From NCBI GenBank assembly GCA_030602315.1, contig JAUVZY010000006.1, forward strand, positions 55,961 through 119,960: DNA of 64,000 nt, given 5' to 3'. Every line of letters begins with the position of its first letter. Positions within the stretch are counted from its first letter, which is position 1. Both the position numbers and the translations under genes were made by a program. Source of the stretch: Pseudomonadaceae bacterium. GTDB taxonomy: Bacteria > Pseudomonadota > Gammaproteobacteria > Pseudomonadales > Pseudomonadaceae. The notes beneath the pieces are model-generated. The model did no database searches and was not told the DNA's origin. It saw only the letters and a program-made list of their open reading frames with translations. Below, piece after piece: positions 53,800 through 61,177 of this stretch.

Positions 53800-54987
53800 T
53801 CAGGGCTTTTCTTCGTCCTCGGCCTCGTCGAGCGCCTCGAGCTTGAGGTCGGCGCCCCAGCTGGAGGCCTTGCTCGCGCCGCCGCTCTGCGAACCGGCTT
53901 CGGCCGCGGCGCTGCCGGCGACACCGCCGTCGCGGTGCAGCTTGAGCTTGAGCCGCACGTTGTTGGCCGAGTCGGCGTTCTTGATCGCTTCTTCCTCGTC
54001 CAGCACGCCTTCGTTGACCAGTTCGATCAGCGCCTGATCGAAAGTCTGCATGCCCAGGGCCTTGGATTTCTCCATGATTTCCTTGAGCTCGCTGAATTCG
54101 TTGCGCTTGATCAGGTCGCGGATGGTCGGTGTGCCGAGCATGATCTCCACCGCCGCGCGGCGCTTGCCGTCGAGGGTCTTGACCAGGCGCTGGGAGATGA
54201 ACGCCTTGAGGTTGTTGCCCAGGTCATTGAGCAACTGCGGCCGGCGTTCCTCGGGGAAGAAGTTGATGATCCGGTCCAGCGCCTGGTTGGCGTTGTTGGC
54301 GTGCAGGGTGGAGATGGCCAGATGGCCGGTGTCGGCGAAGGCCAGGGCGTGTTCCATGGTCTCGCGGTCGCGGATCTCGCCGATCAGGATCACGTCGGGC
54401 GCCTGACGCAGGGTGTTCTTCAGCGCGGCGTGGAAGCTGCGGGTGTCCACGCCGACCTCGCGCTGGTTGATGATCGACTTCTTGTGCCGGTGCACGTATT
54501 CCACCGGGTCTTCGATGGTGATGATGTGCCCGCCGCTGTTGCGGTTGCGGTGGTCGATCAGCGCGGCCAGCGAGGTGGACTTGCCCGAGCCGGTGCCGCC
54601 GACGAACAGCACCAGTCCGCGCTTTTCCATGATCACATCGAGCAGCACCTTGGGCAGCTTGAGGTCATCGAAGTTGGGGATGTCCAGCTTGATGTTGCGC
54701 GCAACGATGGACACCTCGTTGCGCTGCTTGAAGATGTTGATGCGAAAGCGCCCGACGCCGGGCACCGAGATCGCCAGGTTCATTTCCAGCTCGCGCTCGA
54801 ATTCGGCGCGCTGCTCGGCGTCCATCACCGTTTCGGCGATCTTGGCGATGTCACCGGGCTTGAGCGGTTCGGACGACAGCGGCTTGAGCACGCCGTTGAA
54901 CTTGGCGCAGGGCGGCGCACCGGTGGAAAGAAACAGATCGGAGCCATCGTGGACGGCCAGGGTTTTCAACAGGGGAGTGAGGTCCAT
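53800..54987 (-). CDS. PilT/PilU-family twitching ATPase (PilU-like)
   Basis: 395 residues from ATG 54987 (MDLTPLLKTLAVHDGSDLFLS); an ATG three codons earlier is possible. A type II/IV secretion ATPase of the PilT/PilU group, which retracts type IV pili at the inner membrane. Walker A GGTGSGKSTSLAALI, Asp box IITIEDPVEYVH, Walker B DVILIGEIRDRETM and His box HLAISTLHANNANQAL are intact. RIINFFPEERRPQLL follows. After ~residue 345 there is an acidic Gly/Ser-rich tail ending LKLEALDEAEDEEKP, not typical of PilT. No other pilus genes lie nearby, so this may be a stand-alone paralogue. Confidence 0.88.
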   Translation of the reverse strand: MDLTPLLKTLAVHDGSDLFLSTGAPPCAKFNGVLKPLSSEPLKPGDIAKIAETVMDAEQRAEFERELEMNLAISVPGVGRFRINIFKQRNEVSIVARNIKLDIPNFDDLKLPKVLLDVIMEKRGLVLFVGGTGSGKSTSLAALIDHRNRNSGGHIITIEDPVEYVHRHKKSIINQREVGVDTRSFHAALKNTLRQAPDVILIGEIRDRETMEHALAFADTGHLAISTLHANNANQALDRIINFFPEERRPQLLNDLGNNLKAFISQRLVKTLDGKRRAAVEIMLGTPTIRDLIKRNEFSELKEIMEKSKALGMQTFDQALIELVNEGVLDEEEAIKNADSANNVRLKLKLHRDGGVAGSAAAEAGSQSGGASKASSWGADLKLEALDEAEDEEKP

Positions 54988-55112
54988 CTGCGACATCCAA
55001 ACGAGATCAGTGGGGGCTTGCCGGGGGGCGACTGTAAATTCCGCCGCCCGTCTGCACAACGCCCCCGCTCAGATCGACGCGCGGGCGAATCGGATAATGC
55101 CGAATGCGTCGC

Positions 55113-55835
55113 TCAGCGATTCAACTGGTAGGCGCACATGGCGACCGTCGAGGCCAGGTTCAGCGACTCGATGGCACCGCAGCCCGCGATGGTGAAGGGT
55201 TGCGCGCCGAGGGCGAGCAGCTGCTCGCGCGGCACGCCGCGGGCCTCGTTGCCGAACAGGTAGCAGTCGAAGGACTGGAAGGCGGCCGACTGCACCGGCT
55301 CGCCGTGCATGTCCAGGCAGGCGATGCGCGCATAGCGATCGCGCAGGCTGCCCAGCTCGACGTCCAGCTCCAGCGGCGCATGGAAGATCGCGCCCATGCT
55401 GGCGCGCACCACCTTGGGGTTGTACGGATCGACGCTGCCGGGGCTGAGCAGGCAGCGGAAATTGCCGAACCAGGCCAGGGTGCGCAGGATGTTGCCGAGG
55501 TTGCCCGGGTCCTGGATCTCGTGCAGGTAGACGGCGCGTTCGCCCGGCGCGCGCGGGGCGCTCGCGGCGGGCAGCGGCACTACGGCGAGGATGCCCTGAG
55601 GGGTCTTGGTGTCGGCGATCTGCGCCATCTGGCGCTCGCTGATCAGCTGGGTCTTGAACGGGCTTGGCCAGTGCTCGTAGGCAGCGGTGACGTACAGCTG
55701 GCTGCGAAGTAGCTGCGGGTTCTGCTGCGCCGCCTTCTGCAGCTCGAGCACCAGGTGCTCGCCCTCCACCAGAAAATGCCCGAACTCGGCCCGGTACTTC
55801 TTCTGCTGCAGTTTCTTGATGTCGTCGAGTTTCAT
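55113..55835 (-). CDS. TrmH/SpoU-family RNA 2'-O-methyltransferase
   Basis: 240 residues. The N-terminal substrate-binding part starts KLQQKKYRAEFGHFLVEGEH, as in RlmB/TsnR-like enzymes. The SPOUT knot motifs are LHEIQDPGNLGNILRTLAWFG (motif 1), YLFGNEARGVP (motif 2) and IAGCGAIESLNLASTVAMCAY (motif 3). It would methylate ribose 2'-OH in rRNA or tRNA; the exact site cannot be told. It lies 8 bases after the FAD oxidoreductase gene and is probably co-transcribed. Confidence 0.9.
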   Translation of the reverse strand: MKLDDIKKLQQKKYRAEFGHFLVEGEHLVLELQKAAQQNPQLLRSQLYVTAAYEHWPSPFKTQLISERQMAQIADTKTPQGILAVVPLPAASAPRAPGERAVYLHEIQDPGNLGNILRTLAWFGNFRCLLSPGSVDPYNPKVVRASMGAIFHAPLELDVELGSLRDRYARIACLDMHGEPVQSAAFQSFDCYLFGNEARGVPREQLLALGAQPFTIAGCGAIESLNLASTVAMCAYQLNR

Positions 55836-55843
55836 CGCGGCGC

Positions 55844-57472
55844 TCAGTGGCTCTGCCCGGCAGTATCGGCGACCAGCGCCTTGGCCAGTGCCTCGGCGAC
55901 CTTGATGCCGTCGACGCCCGCCGAGAGGATGCCACCGGCGTAGCCGGCGCCTTCGCCGGCCGGGTAAAGGCCGCGCAGGTTGAGGCTCTGCAGGGTTTCC
56001 GGGTCGCGGGTGATGCGTACCGGCGAGGAGGTGCGCGTCTCGATGCCGGTGAGCACCGCGTCGTCGCGGTCGAAGCCACGGATCTGCTTGCCGAACGCCG
56101 GCAGCGCCTCGCGGATCGCCTCGATGGCGTACTCGGGCAGGGAAGGGGCCAGATCGCCCAGGCGCACGCCGGGCTTGTACGACGGCTCCACCTCGCCGAA
56201 CGCCTGAGACGGCACGCCGCGGATGAAGTCGCCAACCAGCTGCGCCGGCGCACAGTAATCGCTGCCGCCCAGTTCATAGGCGCGCGCTTCCAGGCGCTCC
56301 TGGAACTCCACGCCGGCCAGCGGGCCGCCGGGGAAGTCCTGCTCGGGATTGATGCCGACCACGATGCCGGCATTGGCGTTGCGTTCGTTGCGCGAGTACT
56401 GGCTCATGCCGTTGGTGACCACGCGCCCCGGCTCGGAGGTGGCCGCCACCACGGTGCCGCCCGGGCACATGCAGAAGCTGTAGACCGCCCGGCCATTTTT
56501 CGCGTGGTACACCAGCTTGTAGTCGGCGGCGCCCAGCTCCGGATGCCCGGCGTACTTGCCCAGGCGGGCCTGGTCGATCATCGACTGCGGGTGTTCGATG
56601 CGGAAACCCACGGCAAATGGCTTGGCCTCGATGAACACGCCGCGCCGGTGCAGCATGCGGAAGGTATCCCGCGAGCTGTGCCCGAGCGCCAGCACCACAT
56701 GGCGGCTGCGCAGGGTCTCGCCGTTTTCCAGCACCACGCCTTCGAGCTGGTCGCCTTCGATCAGCAGGTCGGTCACCTTGCTCTCGAAACGCACCTCGCC
56801 GCCCAGGGCGATGATCTCCTCGCGCATGGTCGACACCACCCCGGTGAGGCGGAAGGTGCCGATGTGCGGCTTGCTCACGTACATGATCTCTTCCGGCGCG
56901 CCGGCGCGGACGAACTCGTGCATCACCTTGCGGGCGTAGAACTTGGGGTCCTTGATCTGGCTGTAGAGCTTGCCGTCGGAGAACAGCCCCGCGCCGCCCT
57001 CGCCGAACTGCACGTTGGACTCGGGGGTCAGGGTCTTCTTGCGCCACAGCGCCCAGGTGTCCTTGGTGCGCCGGCGCACGTCCTTGCCGCGTTCCAGCAC
57101 GATCGGCTTGAAGCCCATCTGTGCCAGCAGCAGCGCGGCGAACAGCCCGCACGGGCCGAAACCGATCACCAGCGGCCGCTCGCTCAGGTTGGCCGGGGCC
57201 TGGGCCACCGGGTGGTAACGGGTATCGGGAGCGGGGCGCACATGCTTGTCGTCCGCCAGGCGCGCCAGGATCGCCGCCTCGTCACGCGCTTCGAGATCGA
57301 TGATGTAGATGAACAGGATCACGCTGTTCTTCTTGCGCGCGTCGTAGCTGCGCTTGAACACCGTGAAGTCGAGCAGGTCGGCGTCGCGAATACCCAGGCG
57401 CTTGACGATGGCCTGGCGCAGCTCGTCGGCCGAGTGATCCAGAGGCAGGGACAGTTCGTTGATGCGAATCAT
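55844..57472 (-). CDS. NAD(P)/FAD-dependent oxidoreductase (COG2509-like)
   Basis: 542 residues from ATG 57472 (AGGA eight bases upstream). An N-terminal ~95-residue domain (IRINELSLPLDHSADELRQA) precedes the FAD-binding region VIGFGPCGLFAALLLAQMG, then VQFGEGGAGLFSDGKLYS, HVVLALGHSSRDTF, FCMCPGGTVVAATSEPG and a final YPAGEGAGYAGGILSAGVDG. This arrangement is typical of the conserved bacterial flavoproteins of COG2509, whose substrate is unknown to me. The Cys pair in CMCPGG is conserved. Divergent from rlmE. Confidence 0.88.
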   Translation of the reverse strand: MIRINELSLPLDHSADELRQAIVKRLGIRDADLLDFTVFKRSYDARKKNSVILFIYIIDLEARDEAAILARLADDKHVRPAPDTRYHPVAQAPANLSERPLVIGFGPCGLFAALLLAQMGFKPIVLERGKDVRRRTKDTWALWRKKTLTPESNVQFGEGGAGLFSDGKLYSQIKDPKFYARKVMHEFVRAGAPEEIMYVSKPHIGTFRLTGVVSTMREEIIALGGEVRFESKVTDLLIEGDQLEGVVLENGETLRSRHVVLALGHSSRDTFRMLHRRGVFIEAKPFAVGFRIEHPQSMIDQARLGKYAGHPELGAADYKLVYHAKNGRAVYSFCMCPGGTVVAATSEPGRVVTNGMSQYSRNERNANAGIVVGINPEQDFPGGPLAGVEFQERLEARAYELGGSDYCAPAQLVGDFIRGVPSQAFGEVEPSYKPGVRLGDLAPSLPEYAIEAIREALPAFGKQIRGFDRDDAVLTGIETRTSSPVRITRDPETLQSLNLRGLYPAGEGAGYAGGILSAGVDGIKVAEALAKALVADTAGQSH

Positions 57473-57603
57473 GGCGGTGGTCCTGGCCGGTGACTCCGGC
57501 AAAGGAAAGACTGGAGGGTGAAGGGCGGCGATTGTACCTGCCGGCGTGCGGCACTGTCAGGCCGCGCTGGCAGGTGTCGTGCCCGCTTGCGCCGTAATCG
57601 GCT

Positions 57604-57609
57604 TATAAT
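57604..57609 (+). promoter_or_regulatory. Consensus -10 box upstream of rlmE
   Basis: TATAAT about 80 bases before the rlmE start in a 218-base divergent region. No good -35 hexamer at 16-18 bases, so the call rests on the -10 alone. Confidence 0.3.
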
Positions 57610-57690
57610 CGCCGCCGCTTCGCGGCCAATCGCTTCCCCCGCCCATGCCTTGGCCGCTTCCTCCTGATTTACCGTGGTTGGCCCTCTCCG

Positions 57691-58311
57691 ATGAAACGCT
57701 CCAAAAGCAGCAGCCGCTGGCTGAACGAACACGTCAACGATCCCTACGTCAAACGAGCGCAGAAGGACGGCCTGCGCTCGCGCGCCAGCTACAAGCTGAT
57801 GGAGCTCAACGAGAAGGACAGGCTGATCCGCCCCGGCATGCTGATCATGGACCTGGGCTCGGCCCCCGGCGGCTGGTCGCAGGTGGCCGGCAAGCTGGTC
57901 GGCGAGCAGGGCCGCGTGCTGGCCACCGACATCCTGCCGATGGACCCGCTGGACAACGTCGACTTCATCCAGGGCGACTTCACCAGCGACGCGGTATTCC
58001 AGCAGCTTCTGGCCAAGCTCGACGGCCGCCTGCCCGACCTGATCATCTCCGACATCGCCCCCAACATCAGCGGCGTCGCCGCCGCCGACCAGGCCTCCTC
58101 GATGTACCTGGTGGAACTGACCCTCGACATGGTCCGCCAGGTACTCAAGCCCGGCGGCAACTACGTGGTGAAGGTGTTCCAGGGCGAAGGTTCGGACGAG
58201 TTCCTCAAGGACGTGCGCACCTCGTTCGAGAAAGTGATGATCCGCAAACCCGAAGCCTCCCGCCCACGCTCGCGCGAGGTGTATCTGGTGGCCAAGGGGT
58301 TCAAGGGGTAA
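57691..58311 (+). CDS. rlmE: RlmE-type 23S rRNA 2'-O-ribose methyltransferase (FtsJ/RrmJ)
   Basis: 206 residues. N-terminal [21 protein letters not shown] is typical. The SAM loop is [17 protein letters not shown]. The K-D-K-E tetrad is present: K35 (SYKL), D121 (SDIAPN), K161 (VVKVFQGEG) and E196 (SREVYL). RlmE methylates U2552 of 23S rRNA late in 50S assembly. The gene is not next to ftsH, yhbY or greA, which flank it in most pseudomonads, and the sequence differs noticeably from the pseudomonad form I remember, so a second copy or relocation is possible. The ribosome site is poor; the start was chosen by family N-terminus. Confidence 0.9.
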   Translation: MKRSKSSSRWLNEHVNDPYVKRAQKDGLRSRASYKLMELNEKDRLIRPGMLIMDLGSAPGGWSQVAGKLVGEQGRVLATDILPMDPLDNVDFIQGDFTSDAVFQQLLAKLDGRLPDLIISDIAPNISGVAAADQASSMYLVELTLDMVRQVLKPGGNYVVKVFQGEGSDEFLKDVRTSFEKVMIRKPEASRPRSREVYLVAKGFKG

Positions 58312-58316
58312 CGGCC

Positions 58317-58343
58317 CCACAGGCGCTGTCGCAGCGCCGTGTG
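58317..58343. terminator. Hairpin after rlmE
   Basis: GGCGCTG (58322-58328), TCG loop, CAGCGCC (58332-58338), extended by CAC/GTG pairs. No T-run follows, so termination is possible but not certain. Confidence 0.4.
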
Positions 58344-58381
58344 ATACTCATCCCATCAGTGCAGCTCCGAAAGGATGACCC

Positions 58382-59224
58382 ATGCAGCGCGAGCAGTACC
58401 TGCAAGTCCCGATCGTTGAGGATTTCATCGACTGGCTGTCCCAGCGCCTGGCAGACCAGGTGGCTTGTCGGCACAGCTACGTGGACCGCCGTTCGGGCAA
58501 GCACTGGCAGTTTGCAGGGCTGGAAGATGCCTGTGACCAGTATCAATGGCCACTCGGCAACGGTCAGGGCAGCGCCGATCTGAAGGCGAATGCAAAGGTG
58601 CTCGGCGCATTGAGCGCGGCCCTGGCCCAGCACGTCACGAGCGGGGACGATTCGGCCGCCTGCACAGCTGCCTGTGAAGTGATGAAGTGGGGCGGGGTCT
58701 CGAACGGCAACGTGAGCTGGCTTAAGGCCAATGAGGCGGGGCTTGCCAAGCTGCTCCGCCAGATCACCACGACCCTGAACAACGGCGATCCCGGTGCGCT
58801 GCCGGCCAACCTTCGCTTCAACGCCGGCATGACCAAGGTCTATTCCTTGCTGGCCAAGGATTTCATCATCTACGACAGCCGGGTAGCGGCAGCACTCGGC
58901 TGGCTGGTGGTGAAATTCTGCGAGGAGCGCCAGTTCGCGGCGGTTCCCGCCGAGCTCGCCTTTCCGTGGGCGCCGTCGAAGGAAGCCCGGACGGCGCAAC
59001 AGCCGAAGAACCGCAACCCCGGCAAGGGCACGCTCGCCTTTCCCCGCCTGCGCTTCGGCACTCATCATGCCGTGTGGAACCTGAAAGCCAGCTGGGTTCT
59101 TAAAGCCGCGCTGCTGCGAGACACTGCCAGCCAGTTCGCCCAGCCGGGGGAAGTGGACAGCCTCCGTCGCCTCGAGGCCGCCTTGTTCATGTTCGGCTAC
59201 GACCTGCCGCACGCCGCGCGGTAG
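58382..59224 (+). CDS. Hypothetical protein, 280 residues, unrecognised
   Basis: AGGA seven bases before ATG 58382; codon use is normal but slightly less GC-biased than its neighbours. No signal peptide or membrane segment. A middle segment NAGMTKVYSLLAKDFIIYDSRVAAALGWLVVKF and a later NLKASWVLKAAL, LRRLEAALFMFGYDL look like conserved helical blocks. The IYDSRV pattern recalls helix-hairpin-helix glycosylase-like proteins of defence islands, but I cannot assign it with confidence. It lies between rlmE and the 3' end of tRNA-Leu, a common spot for acquired genes. Confidence 0.75.
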   Translation: MQREQYLQVPIVEDFIDWLSQRLADQVACRHSYVDRRSGKHWQFAGLEDACDQYQWPLGNGQGSADLKANAKVLGALSAALAQHVTSGDDSAACTAACEVMKWGGVSNGNVSWLKANEAGLAKLLRQITTTLNNGDPGALPANLRFNAGMTKVYSLLAKDFIIYDSRVAAALGWLVVKFCEERQFAAVPAELAFPWAPSKEARTAQQPKNRNPGKGTLAFPRLRFGTHHAVWNLKASWVLKAALLRDTASQFAQPGEVDSLRRLEAALFMFGYDLPHAAR

Positions 59225-59488
59225 CTGACTGCCTGCTTCGATGCCCGCTGCCTGGCTGCAATACCGAGAACACTTCGCCCCGGCCGTGTGCCGGCCAGCC
59301 CGGAGTGGGGCATGCGCCGGGAGCTGATGAGCCAGTAATTCACGACACTTATCGACCAGCTATGGAAGGTTGGCTGCAGGTAGGTGTAAAGACGGACGGC
59401 GCAGGCGTCCAAAGACCGAAAAATTGCGGAAAAGATCGTGAGTTGCGGAAATGGGCTGTCTGCGAATCACAGGAAGCCGCGGGGTTAG
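59225..59488. other. AT-richer intergenic region beside tRNA-Leu
   Basis: 264 bases with no convincing gene. A 9-bp direct repeat TTGCGGAAA occurs at 59424 and 59443. No copy of the tRNA 3' end is seen here, so I find no attachment-site duplication. Confidence 0.4.
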
Positions 59489-59575
59489 TGGTGCCCGGAG
59501 CGGGGGTCGAACCCGCATATCCTTTCGGACGAGGGATTTTAAGTCCCTTGCGTATACCAATTTCGCCATCCGGGC
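59489..59575 (-). tRNA. tRNA-Leu (anticodon TAA)
   Basis: 87 nt with CCA encoded. Acceptor GCCCGGA pairs with TCCGGGC, discriminator A. The anticodon stem-loop reads AGGGA-CTTAAAA-TCCCT, giving anticodon TAA. A long variable arm (CGTCCGAAAGGATAT) and the T-loop GGTTCGACCCC mark a class II leucine tRNA. Confidence 0.97.
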
Positions 59576-59659
59576 AGGAGGCAGGGCCGTGAGGCGGGCG
59601 GGACTATAGCGAGGCGGTTGGGTGTACGCAACCGCCAGTCCCGCCCAGTCGGCGTTGGG

Positions 59660-61048
59660 TTACACGGTGCGCGAGAAGCGTCCGCGCTGGCCGTCGCCGA
59701 GGTAGGCGTCGAAGGCCATGGCCACGTTGCGCATCATCAGCTGGCCCTGCGGCTCGAGCACCAGGGCGGCCGGCTCGAGGGTGACCAGGCCATCGGCGAT
59801 GGGTTCGTCGAGCTGGGCCAGCGCGTCGGCGAAGTATTCGCTGAAGACGATGCCGTGGCGCGCTTCGATCTGGGCGAAGTCGATGTAGCCGTGGCACATC
59901 AGCGAGACGATCACGTCGCGGCGGATGCGGTCGTCCTCGTTCAGCCGGTAGCCGCGGTGAATCGGCAGCTGGCCTTCGTCCAGCCGCGCGTAGTACTCGG
60001 AGAGTTCCTTGACGTTCTGGCTGTAGGTGTCGGCCACCTTGCCGATGGACGACACGCCCAGGCCGATCAGGTCGCATTCGGCGCGGGTGGAGTAGCCTTG
60101 GAAGTTGCGGTGCAGGGTGCCGTTCTCGCGCGCCAGCGACAGTTCGTCGTCGGGCAGGGCGAAGTGGTCCATGCCGATGTAGACGTAGCCGGCGGCGGTC
60201 AGACGGCGGATGGTCAGCTCCAGCAGCTCCAGCTTGCGCTCGGGCGGCGGCATGTCTTCGGGGCGGATCAGCTTCTGCGCCTTCACCAGATCCGGCAGGT
60301 GCGCGTAGCTGTAGGCGGCGATGCGGTCGGGGCGCAGTTCGATGATCTTGCTCAGGGTGGTGTCGAAGCTGTCCACGGTCTGCAGCGGCAGGCCGTAGAT
60401 CAGGTCGACGCTGACCGACTTGAAGCCGGCCTCGCGGGCGGCGGCGACCAGCTCCAGGGTCTGTTCCTCACTCTGCAGGCGGTTGACGGCGGCCTGCACG
60501 GCTTCGTCGAAATCCTGCACGCCGAAGCTCAGGCGGTTGAAGCCGAGCACACGCAGGTTGTGGATCTGCGCCGGGGAGACGGTGCGCGGGTCGACTTCGA
60601 GGGAGAACTCGCGCTCGTCGCTCTCGTCGAGGTTGAACGCTTGGCGCAGGCTCTGCATCAGTTCCAGCAGCTGCTCGTCGGACAGGTAGGTCGGCGTGCC
60701 GCCGCCCAGGTGCAGCTGGGTCAGCTTGCGGCGCTTGTCGAACAGTTCGGCCTGCAGGGCGATTTCGCGCTTCAGGTAGGTGAGGTATTCGGCGGCGCGT
60801 TCAGTCTTGTGGGTGACGATCTTGTTGCAGGCGCAGTAGTAGCAGAGGCTGCGGCAGAACGGGATGTGGATGTAGAGCGACAGCGGTTTGGGCGGCTCGC
60901 CCTGGTTGCTGGCGTGGGCGGCCTGGCGATAGTCGTCCAGCGCGAAGGCGGTATGGAACTGCGGCGCGGTGGGGTAGGAGGTGTAGCGGGGACCGGGGCG
61001 GTCGTATTTTTCCACCAGGGCACGGTTGAAGGTGGGCAGCTGGACCAT
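59660..61048 (-). CDS. hemN: Oxygen-independent coproporphyrinogen III oxidase HemN
   Basis: 462 residues from ATG 61048 (GAGGT seven bases upstream). A radical-SAM enzyme that decarboxylates coproporphyrinogen III in haem synthesis without oxygen. Cys ligands C65, C69 and C72 lie in FCRSLCYYCACN, with YIHIPF before them. LHLGGGTPTYLSDEQL, SLEVDPRT, RLSFGVQDFDEAVQ and DLIYGLPLQT are HemN landmarks, and the full length separates it from HemW. An Anr-type site lies upstream with class II spacing. tRNA-Leu is 84 bases downstream. Confidence 0.95.
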   Translation of the reverse strand: MVQLPTFNRALVEKYDRPGPRYTSYPTAPQFHTAFALDDYRQAAHASNQGEPPKPLSLYIHIPFCRSLCYYCACNKIVTHKTERAAEYLTYLKREIALQAELFDKRRKLTQLHLGGGTPTYLSDEQLLELMQSLRQAFNLDESDEREFSLEVDPRTVSPAQIHNLRVLGFNRLSFGVQDFDEAVQAAVNRLQSEEQTLELVAAAREAGFKSVSVDLIYGLPLQTVDSFDTTLSKIIELRPDRIAAYSYAHLPDLVKAQKLIRPEDMPPPERKLELLELTIRRLTAAGYVYIGMDHFALPDDELSLARENGTLHRNFQGYSTRAECDLIGLGVSSIGKVADTYSQNVKELSEYYARLDEGQLPIHRGYRLNEDDRIRRDVIVSLMCHGYIDFAQIEARHGIVFSEYFADALAQLDEPIADGLVTLEPAALVLEPQGQLMMRNVAMAFDAYLGDGQRGRFSRTV

Positions 61049-61117
61049 CGGAAAAACCTCGAAAAACAGGGCGGTCCCCATCCGTGGAGCGCGCGACGTA
61101 AGCAAAGCGGGCGGCGG

Positions 61118-61159
61118 ATTATCCCGATTTCACCGGAAAAAGTGACTGTTCCAGATCAA
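61118..61159 (-). promoter_or_regulatory. Anr/FNR-type promoter of hemN
   Basis: Minus strand TTGAT-CTGG-AACAG (61159-61146), a full left and degraded right half-site of the FNR box. GATAAT (61123-61118) serves as -10. The box centre is 41.5 bases from the predicted start at ~61111, the normal class II position. Confidence 0.55.
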
Positions 61160-61177
61160 GAAACCCCGGCGCAGGGC

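Noticed and set aside
58312..59575. Genomic island inserted at tRNA-Leu
   Set aside because: No integrase, no duplicated tRNA end and only one unknown gene; evidence is insufficient.
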